Source: JAADHX01 sp964569385 (lineage in GTDB: Bacteria; Actinomycetota; Acidimicrobiia; Acidimicrobiales; Poriferisodalaceae). From it: DNA of 64,000 nucleotides. The translations under genes were made by a program, and so were the position numbers. The DNA is taken from the NCBI GenBank assembly GCA_964569385.1, contig CAZMUM010000004.1, forward strand, positions 1-64,000. The letters run 5' to 3'. Positions 1 to 7,548 of the stretch are shown piece after piece (position 1 is the first letter of the stretch; each line of letters starts with the position of its first letter). The notes beneath the pieces were generated by a model that saw nothing but the letters and a program-made list of their open reading frames with translations, searched no databases and was not told the origin of the DNA.

Positions 1-137
1 CGTCGGACGAATGGTCGTCGTCGGACGAGTCGTCATCATCGTCATACGAATGGTCGTCGTCGGACGAGTCGTCATCATCGTCATACGAATGGTCGTCGTC
101 GGACGAGTCGTCATCATCGTCATACGAATGGTCATCA
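1..137 (-). repeat. 39-bp tandem repeat encoding Asp-rich peptide
   Basis: A 39-bp unit recurs at 8, 47, 86 and in part from 125, and runs off the left edge. The unit is 13 codons, so the reading frame of the leftward gene is kept. Each unit gives a peptide of Asp runs broken by His-Ser-Tyr and Ser-Ser. The copies are nearly identical at nucleotide level, which suggests recent expansion or slippage. The innermost copy (from 125) has diverged and the outermost copy at the edge differs (Ser-Ser in place of Ser-Tyr). Confidence 0.9.
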
Positions 138-604
138 TCAGAGCCATTGCTTGGAGTTGTGACCTGGGTCGTTGCAGTCGGCGCCGTCCCAGGGACAAGG
201 GTGACGTCCGGATTGGCAGTGACGGGTATCGACGACGGGACAGTCGTTGATGACGAAGTCGAGGTTGAACTGCTTGAGGGGCCAGAACTAAACACGCCTG
301 ACGAGGACCCAGAGGCTCCAAGCGACGAGCTACCTACATCTGAGCCAAGACCATCAACGGCGACATAGCCGGTGACACGAACCGGGACGGTTGCGTCGAC
401 AACAAGCACCTTAGCGGCCTGTCCCTTCACACCAGCGCTGGTGAGTGTTGCCAGAGCGACAGGAGTGGCGTCGTCTTGCGTTGCTGAAGCGCTCTCGGCA
501 CCGAGCGAAACAACAGAGAGATTCAGGGCGACGGCGGTACCGGCGATGCTCGCGAGAAGTACTGCAGTTTTCATAGAGAATTTTGGTCTAAGTGAACCAG
601 ACAT
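1..604 (-). CDS. Secreted Asp-rich repeat protein (partial, runs off left edge)
   Basis: Leftward open frame of 201 codons without a stop at the edge. It starts at ATG 604, with GGAGG about eight bases upstream. The N-terminus has a signal-peptide-like segment (basic start, hydrophobic stretch around residues 14-30). A Ser/Thr-rich linker of about 100 residues follows, then the Asp-rich 13-residue repeats. No enzymatic domain is visible. Poly-acidic secreted repeats often bind divalent cations such as calcium; that role is inference. It lies downstream of an ECF sigma gene and an anti-sigma-like gene and has its own promoter-like site at 640-664 matching the one before the sigma gene, so it is probably a target of that sigma factor. 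Confidence 0.75.
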   Translation of the reverse strand, partial: MSGSLRPKFSMKTAVLLASIAGTAVALNLSVVSLGAESASATQDDATPVALATLTSAGVKGQAAKVLVVDATVPVRVTGYVAVDGLGSDVGSSSLGASGSSSGVFSSGPSSSSTSTSSSTTVPSSIPVTANPDVTLVPGTAPTATTQVTTPSNGSDDDHSYDDDDDSSDDDHSYDDDDDSSDDDHSYDDDDDSSDDDHSSD

Positions 605-639
605 TTACTTACCTCCATCGGTGGACATATGTTGCATTC

Positions 640-678
640 ACGTTGCAACGGGGCCAGAAGGTTTGGCCTGAGGCCAAG
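640..678 (-). promoter_or_regulatory. ECF-type promoter candidate for the Asp-rich protein gene
   Basis: On the minus strand AAACCTT (664-658) is followed at fixed spacing by CGT (642-640). An inverted repeat of TTGGCC/GGCCAA overlaps the upstream edge (about 662-677). The same arrangement with the same spacing occurs at 2099-2137 before the sigma gene. A start point near 631 would leave a leader of about 27 bases with a good Shine-Dalgarno site. Confidence 0.5.
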
Positions 679-695
679 AAATGTGAGGTTCTCGC

Positions 696-1520
696 TCAAC
701 CAGACTCGTCGTCGTCATCGTCGAGTTCGACCTCGAACACAATCGCACCATCTATGAGACGAGCTTTGATTTCGCACGACTGCTGAGAACTCTCGAAACC
801 AACCTCGACAGTCTCAGGACCCGAGTCTTCTATGTCTGTCGAGAAGCCCGAGTTGGCCACGGCCGCTACCAGTGAGACGCCACTGGCATTTGATTCAACC
901 GTAACTGAACCACAAGCTGTGGCCCTCGTTTGTGAGGAGCCAGGCGCAGTGGTTGTTGGACTCGTGGTCGACGTCGAGTTGACCGTGGTAGATGTCGTTA
1001 TCGACGTTGGCGGCACAGAAGACGGGGTCGCCGGTGTCGAAGTTGATGTGGGACCATTTTCGGACGGCCCGTCAGTCGTTGAGGGTGCACCGTTAGTAGT
1101 AACCGTTGATCCTGCTGATGAAGTTGATGTCGGACCGCCCTGATCGTTGCCCGAAGCTTCGACCGGAGTCGTTGAGTCTGGCGCCGACCTACCATCAGAT
1201 GAGCCGAGTTCTTGGCCGTCAGAAGCAGTAGTTGCGGTCGAAGTGATTGGAGCCGGGCCGGTGGTCGAGGAGATCGCCGCGCTGCCAGCGGGACCAGTTA
1301 CGGTGGTGACCCTGCTGGTCTGGTCGGGCCGAGCGAACATCACGCCGCCTACGACTAAGAGTGCCATGGCGAGTCCTCCGCCGGCTCCTCTGACAGCTTG
1401 GCGACGCCTCCTTGCGGCCCCAAGACGCCCCGACATCGACGACAGTGTCGAGTGTGGGTCGACGGTGGGAGTCGCGGCCGAGCCCAACGAGTCGCGAAAA
1501 CGCTGATCGAAGTCGCTCAT
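696..1520 (-). CDS. Single-pass membrane protein, anti-sigma-like, Asp-rich C-terminus
   Basis: 274 residues. An N-terminal cytoplasmic segment of about 40 residues with an Arg-rich stretch precedes one membrane helix (about residues 45-63). A long Ser/Thr/Pro-rich extracellular linker follows, then a short folded region with two Cys and an Asp-rich tail (DDDDDESG). Its start overlaps the end of the ECF sigma gene by four bases, so the two are translationally coupled. That position and topology are typical of anti-sigma factors, but no zinc-finger motif is visible, so the role is inference. The acidic tail resembles the repeats of the next gene downstream, and the two may share a binding partner. 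Confidence 0.65.
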   Translation of the reverse strand: MSDFDQRFRDSLGSAATPTVDPHSTLSSMSGRLGAARRRRQAVRGAGGGLAMALLVVGGVMFARPDQTSRVTTVTGPAGSAAISSTTGPAPITSTATTASDGQELGSSDGRSAPDSTTPVEASGNDQGGPTSTSSAGSTVTTNGAPSTTDGPSENGPTSTSTPATPSSVPPTSITTSTTVNSTSTTSPTTTAPGSSQTRATACGSVTVESNASGVSLVAAVANSGFSTDIEDSGPETVEVGFESSQQSCEIKARLIDGAIVFEVELDDDDDESG

Positions 1521-2089
1521 TGGTCGCCCGGATCTTCGGAGATGTCGTCTCCGAGTGCAGCCTTCAGGCTCTTTCGGGCCCGATTGAGGTGAAACTTTAC
1601 CGCTCCCGTCGAAAGACCGAGCGAGTCTGCGATCTCCTTGATGGGCATGTCGTCGATGTAGAACATGGCCGCAATAGTGCGCTGCCTGCGCGGCAAATTG
1701 AGCAGTAGACGTCGAGTTGAGTCAGCATCGCCAATACCTTCATCGGCACCTGGCGCAGCGGTCGGCGCGCCAACGCGTTCTTCTCGGCGGGTCCGACGGG
1801 TGTCGGACCGGTGTAGGTCTCTGGCGCGATTTATCGCTACTCGTCTGACCCACGCCTCGGGCGAGTCGTGGCGGCGGATCCGCGACCAACGCGTATACAA
1901 CTTTACGAAGGCATCCTGGGATGCGTCTTGTGCCTGTTCTTGGGTTACCCCCATGGACATCAACAAACCAACGGTGGCCGAATAGTTATTGACGAAAAAC
2001 TCTTCGTACTGAACTTGTGTTTCGGACGTCACAGCGAACACCGTTGAAAGTTGAATCGTTGCGAAATCCGAGGTGCACACGGTCGCCAT
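1517..2089 (-). CDS. ECF RNA polymerase sigma factor (SigE-family-like)
   Basis: 190 residues with the two core ECF regions. Region 2 lies at about residues 30-95 (QDAFVKLYTRW, then WVRRVAINRARD). Region 4 lies at about 125-180, with LPRRQRTIAAMFYIDD and the helix-turn-helix IKEIADSLGLSTGAVKFHL. It directs RNA polymerase to a small regulon and is normally held by the adjacent anti-sigma protein. ATG 2089 has no ribosome-binding site, but the promoter-like site at 2099-2123 would start transcription almost at this ATG, giving a leaderless mRNA. A GTG at 2032 is the alternative start. Confidence 0.85.
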   Translation of the reverse strand: MATVCTSDFATIQLSTVFAVTSETQVQYEEFFVNNYSATVGLLMSMGVTQEQAQDASQDAFVKLYTRWSRIRRHDSPEAWVRRVAINRARDLHRSDTRRTRREERVGAPTAAPGADEGIGDADSTRRLLLNLPRRQRTIAAMFYIDDMPIKEIADSLGLSTGAVKFHLNRARKSLKAALGDDISEDPGDQ

Positions 2090-2098
2090 ACAGGACTA

Positions 2099-2137
2099 AC
2101 GACGCCACGACCCTTCAAGGTTTGGCCCGGTGCCAAG
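2099..2137 (-). promoter_or_regulatory. ECF-type promoter candidate for the sigma operon
   Basis: Minus strand AAACCTT (2123-2117) followed after 15 bases by CGT (2101-2099), with a TTGGC/GCCAA inverted repeat at about 2122-2136. It matches the site at 640-678 in motif, spacing and flanking inverted repeat. The predicted start point (about 2089-2091) coincides with the ATG, which suggests autoregulation and a leaderless transcript. Confidence 0.5.
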
Positions 2138-2475
2138 TTGTAGCATTCGGCATCATTGCTTCGGCACATTGGGCGGGAAAGTTCACCAATCTCTGCACCC
2201 GAAGCGTTCGTGAGCACTTAGTCGGAGAATCATAAACCGTCCGAACTGGCACGCGAGTGGCGAGATGTGCAGGGTAACTTCGAAGAGTATCGGGTATGGG
2301 ACATTCGGCGAGCGACGACCGGTAGCGTCGAAGAACAGGCAGCTCTCCATGCGGTTCGATGGGTTCGGTGCTCAAGCTCGAACGTTCGCTAACCCGTGGG
2401 CCCGGAATATCGGCGTTTCAATGGCGCAGTCACTGTTGTCGTGCACGGCTGTGGGCTGCCCCGCGGCCTGGACAG
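2138..2475. other. Intergenic region without a convincing gene
   Basis: About 340 bases between the sigma promoter and the end of the TIR gene. Short overlapping open frames occur on both strands, but none has a ribosome-binding site or a recognisable domain. No tRNA or clear hairpin terminator was found. Confidence 0.5.
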
Positions 2476-3867
2476 CTACGAACCCGACCGCGGCTCTGGT
2501 TCATCCAAGTTGAATATGGTTGGTGCACGCCTTGTCTTGAGTGCTTTCAGCAGTTGCTCAAGCTGGATTCGGTACAGGTCGTCATCTCCCTCCCAGCCTT
2601 TGAACCGGCACGCAACTCGGTCGCGTAGTTGTTGACGTCGGACATAATCGCACTCATCCGAGAACAGATATCCGTCGATATCGATCGGAATAATCACGCT
2701 CGGTCGCTCGCCGGTGAGCTTCTGGATCTGGTCTTCCTTAGCGAAGGCCTCGTCCACCTCTCGATCGATCCACGCCATGTTCTCGGTTGTGAGCGAGCTT
2801 TTCGAACAGATCAACAACAGCCGATCAGATTTGCGAATTGACGTGACGATTGAGGGCCCAAGACGATCACCCGGTAGAAGCTCGTGCTTGTCGAGCCAGA
2901 CGCGAGCGTCTCTGGCCTCTAGGTCGGCATAAAGCCTTTCAGCGAAGGCTCCGTCGGTGCTGCGGTAGGAGATGAACGATCGGTGTAGGTCAAATGCCAC
3001 GGGAGTAACCAGACTGTCGATGTAGTCGATGAACTGCGAAGGGAGACCGCTTCCCGCCAGAAAACCCCGCGACAAACCAGGTCCGGACTCGTACAGCGTG
3101 TCGACGCCGATCGCGGACGGCCCGCCATGCACTATGTCATCTAGGCCGATGACATCGGACAGGTCGCACCCCAACCAATTCACGAGGCCTACCGAGCTGC
3201 CGGTCAAATCGGCGCCTGAAAGCGTCGTGTTCTCGAAGCTGCAGCCAGATATGTTTGAGCTGGACAGGTCGATGCCCGAGAGATCCGAGTTCCGAAACGT
3301 CACTTGCGCAAGGTGCGCTCTGTCGAAATGGGCTCCAGACAGGTCACAGTAGGTAAATGAGCAGTCGGAGAGCGTCGCTCCGGATAGGTTGGCGTTCGAG
3401 AAATCTAGGTTCGACCACCGCCGATGCGACATAGACGTCGCGGGTAGCTGGACCGGCCCAGGTGGGTTCTGATGGCCGCTTCCCATCAGCGGCCCGCGGA
3501 AGCTCTCCCGTCTGGCTTGAGTGTCCTCAATTCGGTCGCCGATGAATGAAGTGAGCACGTCAAGTGAAGCGACCGACCTCACGTCGTCGTCCCGCGCTAG
3601 CTCCTCGAAGTACGTCACGGTGTATTTGCCGGGGCTGACGAAAGTGACCAACGCTCGACCCAAGGGCGACACTTCACAGTCGACGGGCTGAAGCGATTTC
3701 ACGACGGCGTAGTACGGCCAGCTGATACGCCTCTGGGTATCTGCGAACCCAAAGCCTCGGCGCCAAGCATTCTCCAGCAACGATTCAAAAAGGTCTATGT
3801 CGTGGACGTCAAACCAAACGAAGGGCTCCTCACCAGAACTCACCACGTCTAGATGATTGCACAGCAA
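2476..3867 (-). CDS. Pentapeptide-repeat protein with C-terminal TIR domain
   Basis: Up to 463 residues in three parts. Residues 1-145 are an unrecognised N-terminal region. About 150-235 is a pentapeptide-repeat beta-helix of A(D/N)LxX type (FSNANLSGATLSDCSF, FRNSDLSGIDLSS). About 290-440 is a TIR domain that begins FDLHRSFISYRSTDGAFAE and continues through the box-2-like VWLDKHELLPGD. The segment AWIDREVDEA holds the Glu expected at the catalytic position of NAD-cleaving TIRs. Prokaryotic TIR proteins often act as NADases in anti-phage defence; whether this one does is inference. The start is uncertain: TTG 3867 or the GTG pair at 3846/3843. The neighbourhood (phage remnant, tRNA-Arg) suggests acquired DNA. 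Confidence 0.8.
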   Translation of the reverse strand: MLCNHLDVVSSGEEPFVWFDVHDIDLFESLLENAWRRGFGFADTQRRISWPYYAVVKSLQPVDCEVSPLGRALVTFVSPGKYTVTYFEELARDDDVRSVASLDVLTSFIGDRIEDTQARRESFRGPLMGSGHQNPPGPVQLPATSMSHRRWSNLDFSNANLSGATLSDCSFTYCDLSGAHFDRAHLAQVTFRNSDLSGIDLSSSNISGCSFENTTLSGADLTGSSVGLVNWLGCDLSDVIGLDDIVHGGPSAIGVDTLYESGPGLSRGFLAGSGLPSQFIDYIDSLVTPVAFDLHRSFISYRSTDGAFAERLYADLEARDARVWLDKHELLPGDRLGPSIVTSIRKSDRLLLICSKSSLTTENMAWIDREVDEAFAKEDQIQKLTGERPSVIIPIDIDGYLFSDECDYVRRQQLRDRVACRFKGWEGDDDLYRIQLEQLLKALKTRRAPTIFNLDEPEPRSGS

Positions 3868-4223
3868 GCAGCAGGTTCGGGCGGCGCTGCTGCCGACCTC
3901 GTAGATGCCCGGGGGTGGACTAGGCCGCCCTGGGTCAGGGTGCCTGACGTCTGAGTGTTGGTATCGGCCGGAAACAGATCGCCGATGTTGCCGCCGAACC
4001 CGTAGTCGGGAATGAACCCGACACCAGTGAACTCGGGGTTGCCGACCGCCTTAACGCCAGCATCAGGCCGCATGACGATCGCCGGGTTAGTTCCGAACGA
4101 GGGGGAACATCAGGTAGTCAACCGCGCCTGCAGCCAAGTCCTCGAGCCACTTGACAGTGATCCCCCACTCCTTCAGGCCGCCCTTTAGGGAATGCCGACT
4201 TAGGTTCCAGCGGTCGATGAGCA
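3849..4223 (-). pseudogene. Frameshifted phage tail-tube-like protein remnant
   Basis: Two leftward frames join into one sensible protein if a single base is restored near 4105. The upstream piece reads SLKGGLKEWGITVKWLEDL and on to DYLMFP; the downstream piece reads SFGTNPAIVMRPDAG, then NPEFTGVGFIPDYGF, IGDL and TSGTL. The order GL-turn, VD..FP, GT, RP, NPEFTG, IGDL and a closing GTLT resembles actinophage tail-tube proteins. That match is from memory of family pattern only. The 5' end is missing and the last 30 codons read out of the family pattern. It sits between the TIR gene and tRNA-Arg, as a decayed prophage border would. Confidence 0.45.
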
Positions 4224-4279
4224 GCTATCCCTGGGGCTCGACGCGGCTCGCCTCGATACTCGGCGGCCTGGGCAGCAAG

Positions 4280-4325
4280 AAACCCCAGACCCGAAACCCT
4301 GAAAAGGGCGTCTGACCTGGGGTTT
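4280..4325 (-). terminator. Stem-loop terminator after tRNA-Arg
   Basis: Nine-base arms AAACCCCAG (4280-4288) and CTGGGGTTT (4317-4325) enclose a second small hairpin (CCCT/AGGG). In the leftward direction the stem ends in a T-rich stretch just after the tRNA 3' end. Confidence 0.5.
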
Positions 4326-4328
4326 TGC

Positions 4329-4405
4329 TGGCGCGCTCGGAGGTACTCGAAACCCCAACCTTCTGATCCGTAGTCAGATGCTCTATCCAATTGAGCTACG
4401 AGCGC
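4329..4405 (-). tRNA. tRNA-Arg (anticodon ACG)
   Basis: 77 bases with encoded CCA. The acceptor stem GCGCTCG/CGAGCGC is perfect. The D-arm is GCTC/GAGC and the anticodon stem TCTGA/TCAGA carries loop CTACGGA, giving ACG. The T-stem is GGGGT/ACCTC, so the normally invariant G53-C61 pair is replaced by U53-A61; the rest of the T-loop is regular. Confidence 0.9.
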
Positions 4406-4471
4406 TTGCGGGTCGTCATTGTAGGGCAACGGCATGACGACGCACCACCGATTAGTTGCAGATGTCGCCAG

Positions 4472-5578
4472 CTAGCGAAGACCAAGCTTGCGGGTACAAC
4501 CTGGCCAGGCGCCCCAACCCTGGATCTCCTTTAGAAGTTCGCCGCGGTAGATCTGCTCCACGCGTGTTGCCTGGTGGGGATAACCCTCGCCACCCACGGC
4601 GCGCCACGAACGAGGAGAGAATTGGATCCCTCCGTAGAAGCCGTTACCTGTATTGATAGCCCAGTCGCCAGTCGACTCACACTCGGCAAGCGCATCCCAG
4701 ATGGCAAGCCGACTGGTCGACAGCCCCCTCACGAACACCTCGCCCTCAGTTGCTGGCGATAGCTCACCGAAGATGGCGACGTAGTCACCCTCGGGTGTCG
4801 AGCCAACATCGACCAGTGAGGCCTGACCCTCCTCAAGGCCGAGGCTCTCGGTGTTGGCGGTACCGAAGCCCGTCATTGTTCCATCGGTGGCGGCCAGCCA
4901 GTACCCGCCTTCGTGGGAGGCGATTCCAACAACCTCCGCACCGCCCAAGTCGGCGCCAAGCGACCCGTAGAACTCAACCTCGCCGAAGCCGAAAACGCCA
5001 CCATCGATACCGACAAGGCGGTAACCGTCGGCATCATTAGCATCGATATCAACAATCGGCGCGGCGAGATTCAAGGCGCCGGCTGAGCCGTAGAATGGAA
5101 TCGTTCCGTAGGCAAATACGCCTCCATCAGCGGCCGCTAGCCAGTAACCGTCAGCCTGAATTGAGATGCCGACAACCGGAGCCGCAAGATCGAGATCGGC
5201 TGCCGACCCAGAAAATTCGGCGTCGCCAAAGGCGAATACGCCGCCATCAGCAGCGACAAGCAAGTAGCCCTGCCCCGAGGCCGTCACGTCGATATCGACG
5301 ATCGGCGCGTTCAGGTCTAAGCCGTTGAGATCGCCGAGGTGGTACACACCGCCGTAATTCTCAACAACGCCTGCGGCATCAACAGTCCACGCGCCTCCGG
5401 CGGGTGCGGCAGCGACCGCAACCGCTGTCGTGGTGATCACCTCACCACTATCGGACCTAGACCAGACGGGTAGTTCACCCGCACTCACGGCTGTAGCCGG
5501 AATAACTAGCACGACGCAAAGGCATGCAATTACGAATGCGTAAACGACGCGTCGAAGCGGGATTAAGGATGTGGTCAT
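4472..5578 (-). CDS. Resuscitation-promoting-factor-like muralytic protein with repeat domain
   Basis: 368 residues. A signal peptide (residues about 8-32) is followed by five to six copies of a roughly 40-residue unit of the type ADGGVFAFGDAEFSGSA, probably a beta-propeller-like fold. The C-terminal 75 residues are an Rpf transglycosylase-like domain: IWDALAECESTGDWAINTG, then FYGGIQFSPRSW and an ending W-P-C. The Glu in ECESTGDW is the catalytic position in Rpf proteins, which cut peptidoglycan to wake dormant cells. ATG 5578 is chosen because AGGAG lies ten bases upstream and a signal peptide follows; the open frame extends further upstream without support. Confidence 0.85.
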   Translation of the reverse strand: MTTSLIPLRRVVYAFVIACLCVVLVIPATAVSAGELPVWSRSDSGEVITTTAVAVAAAPAGGAWTVDAAGVVENYGGVYHLGDLNGLDLNAPIVDIDVTASGQGYLLVAADGGVFAFGDAEFSGSAADLDLAAPVVGISIQADGYWLAAADGGVFAYGTIPFYGSAGALNLAAPIVDIDANDADGYRLVGIDGGVFGFGEVEFYGSLGADLGGAEVVGIASHEGGYWLAATDGTMTGFGTANTESLGLEEGQASLVDVGSTPEGDYVAIFGELSPATEGEVFVRGLSTSRLAIWDALAECESTGDWAINTGNGFYGGIQFSPRSWRAVGGEGYPHQATRVEQIYRGELLKEIQGWGAWPGCTRKLGLR

Positions 5579-5719
5579 GACCGAGTAGCTCCTGCCGAGA
5601 ACCTCGTTCGAGTCGCTCTCTGGCGTTGGGGGCAGCGTCGTGAGCCGCACATCAAACGATGGCCGTCCGCTCACAACTGATTGTTGGTTCGAAACAATTG
5701 TGACGGTTTCGTAACCTAA
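5579..5719. other. Divergent intergenic region of the rpf-like gene
   Basis: 141 bases between divergent genes. It holds GGTTTCGTAACC (5705-5716) and a related GGTTCGAAAC just upstream, which could be regulator half-sites. I looked for a c-di-AMP (ydaO) riboswitch, known before some rpf genes, and did not find its conserved segments. Confidence 0.3.
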
Positions 5720-6607
5720 ATGCAACGCGACCCCACCAAACGACCTGAGGTATCCGTCACACCACCCACGGTGAGAGTTTTCGCGCCTGGCCTCCACCTC
5801 ACCAACCATCTGGGCGAAGATGTCTCAATGATCGAACCGTCGCGAGTTCACGAAGACATAACCGTGCTGCCTACGTTCCACCATCTCCCCGGCATTGGCG
5901 TTCTTACGATCAACAGCTTCGTTCTGCACTCCGATCAGCCAGTCATCGTCGACACCGGCACGGCAAACGACCGTGACGAGATGGTCGCCGCCATCATCGC
6001 GGCCTGTAGCGACACCGACCCCTCGTGGTTGTGGATCACGCACACCGACGCCGATCACGTTGGAAGCGTGGCCCCACTACTCGACCACTTTCCGCGGCTC
6101 AAGGTAATCACGAACTACACGGGACTAGTCAAGATGGGTACCCACTCACCGATCGATCCACGACGCGTGCGCCTCCTCAACCCAGGCGACGCCCTCGACC
6201 TCGGCGATAGGGAGATCACCGCCATGACACCGCCGCTGTTTGATGCACCAGAAACCACCGGCTTTCATGACCCTGTGTCGCGAGCGATATTCAGTTCGGA
6301 CTGTTTTGGCGCAATCCTTCCGGCGGGGACACAGAGCATCGACGACCTCAGCGGCGACGAACTTCTCGCTGCTCAGACGCTATGGGCCTCGATCGACACA
6401 CCGTGGGTGGCCAAAGTCGACCGTTCGCTGCTGGCCAACGAACTTGACGAATTGCGAGACCTCGCGCCATCGATGATCCTCAGCGCTCACCTACCAGCAA
6501 CCCCCGGAATCGTCGAGGCCCAGCTGGCTGGCGTCGAGGCCGCTCCACTTGCCGAGCCGTTCCTTGGTCACAGCCAAGCCGCGCTCCAGATGTTGGAGCG
6601 TCGCTAG
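5720..6607 (+). CDS. MBL-fold metallo-hydrolase
   Basis: 295 residues from ATG 5720. The metallo-beta-lactamase fold is shown by the metal motif THTDADHVG (about residues 107-115), an upstream VIVDTGT strand, a downstream FSSDCFGA strand, and a late His in LSAHLP. Proteins of this shape with a relaxed HxDxDH motif resemble the oxygen-binding domain of flavodiiron proteins, but no flavodoxin domain follows. The substrate is unknown. The start is uncertain: no ribosome-binding site precedes 5720, and GTG 5771 or ATG 5828 are alternatives. It is divergent from the rpf-like gene. Confidence 0.75.
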   Translation: MQRDPTKRPEVSVTPPTVRVFAPGLHLTNHLGEDVSMIEPSRVHEDITVLPTFHHLPGIGVLTINSFVLHSDQPVIVDTGTANDRDEMVAAIIAACSDTDPSWLWITHTDADHVGSVAPLLDHFPRLKVITNYTGLVKMGTHSPIDPRRVRLLNPGDALDLGDREITAMTPPLFDAPETTGFHDPVSRAIFSSDCFGAILPAGTQSIDDLSGDELLAAQTLWASIDTPWVAKVDRSLLANELDELRDLAPSMILSAHLPATPGIVEAQLAGVEAAPLAEPFLGHSQAALQMLERR

Positions 6608-6648
6608 GCCGAGCTTTCGACTAAGCACGCCAGATATCGTTCCGGCCT

Positions 6649-7380
6649 ATGGCAAACGTTGTAATCGCTCTCGCAACCAAGGACTTTGACCCGACCGAAG
6701 TTGCGGCGCCCTGGAGCGCCCTCACTGAGGCAGGCCACCATGTCCTATTCGCGACTGCTGACGGTAAACCCGGTTCATGTGACGCTGACATGTTGTCAGG
6801 CGTTCTGCTCGGACAGGTTAAAGCGCTTCCGAAACACGCTGAGGCCTACGCAGAGTTGAGCGCCACGGCCGCATTCGCGTCGCCAATCCGATTCAGCGAA
6901 ATCGATCCGACCGATCATGACCTGCTGGTGTTGCCTGGTGGCCACGCCCAAGGCATGCGCCAATACCTCGAAGACGAAACTCTCCAGAGTGCGGTCGTCG
7001 ATTTCTTCAAAGCAGACGCACCCGTCGGAGCGATCTGCCATGGGACAGTGGTGTTGGCGCGATCGATCGATTCCGACACAGGCAAATCCATGGTGCACGG
7101 TCGCACCCTCACTGGCCTACCAAAGCGGTTCGAGAAGGGTGCTTGGCTCGCGACCAAAGCAACTCGTGGCGATTACTTCCGCACCTATCCAGAGTGGGTA
7201 CAAGATGAAGTTCGCAACGCAATGGGCGAATCCGGCGATTGGAAACGCGGCCCGCTGCTACCGGTGCACGGCAAAGGATTCGTGGTCGAAGATGGCCAGT
7301 TGATCACCGCCCGCTGGCCCGGTGACGCCGATCGATTCGGTGAGGCGTTGGTGGAGCTACTCGCCCGCAACAGTTCTTAA
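6649..7380 (+). CDS. DJ-1/PfpI family protein (class I glutamine amidotransferase-like)
   Basis: 243 residues. The fold is shown by VVIALATKDFDPTEVA at the N-terminus, LLVLPGGHAQGMRQ in the middle and the nucleophile elbow VGAICHGTVVLA (Cys about residue 127). The size and the inserted segments after the elbow suit the Hsp31/YDR533-like branch, whose members are reported as chaperones or glyoxalases. The substrate cannot be assigned. It lies 41 bases after the MBL gene on the same strand and may share its transcript. Confidence 0.8.
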   Translation: MANVVIALATKDFDPTEVAAPWSALTEAGHHVLFATADGKPGSCDADMLSGVLLGQVKALPKHAEAYAELSATAAFASPIRFSEIDPTDHDLLVLPGGHAQGMRQYLEDETLQSAVVDFFKADAPVGAICHGTVVLARSIDSDTGKSMVHGRTLTGLPKRFEKGAWLATKATRGDYFRTYPEWVQDEVRNAMGESGDWKRGPLLPVHGKGFVVEDGQLITARWPGDADRFGEALVELLARNSS

Positions 7381-7435
7381 CCTCCGGTCTACTCGCTAGC
7401 TGAAACCACGACGACCTAGAGGGTGGGATTCGCGT

Positions 7436-7482
7436 ACCAGTGTCTAGAAACGTCGTCATAGCAACGATCCTCGACACTGGTT
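7436..7482 (+). repeat. Hairpin-forming interspersed repeat, copy A
   Basis: Nine-base arms ACCAGTGTC (7436-7444) and GACACTGGT (7473-7481) enclose a 28-base loop. Arms and most of the loop match copy B at 8699-8746, and copy C at 8771-8818 is a diverged inverted copy. The position between convergent genes allows a terminator role, but the conserved loop argues for a dispersed repeat family. Confidence 0.7.
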
Positions 7483-7548
7483 CGGAATGGTTCTTGAACA
7501 CAGATGAATCAGAACTGCGAATACGGCCAGCGTCCCGCCGATACTGAA

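Noticed and set aside
1..137. CRISPR-like appearance of the 39-bp repeats
   Set aside because: Units are directly adjacent with no spacers, and they keep the reading frame of a secreted protein.
4118..4435. Leftward 105-codon open frame reading VAQLDRASDYGSEGWGFEYL
   Set aside because: It is a translation of tRNA-Arg and its flanks.
5579..5719. ydaO (c-di-AMP) riboswitch before the rpf-like gene
   Set aside because: Known in other actinobacteria, but the conserved core segments are absent from this 141-base region.
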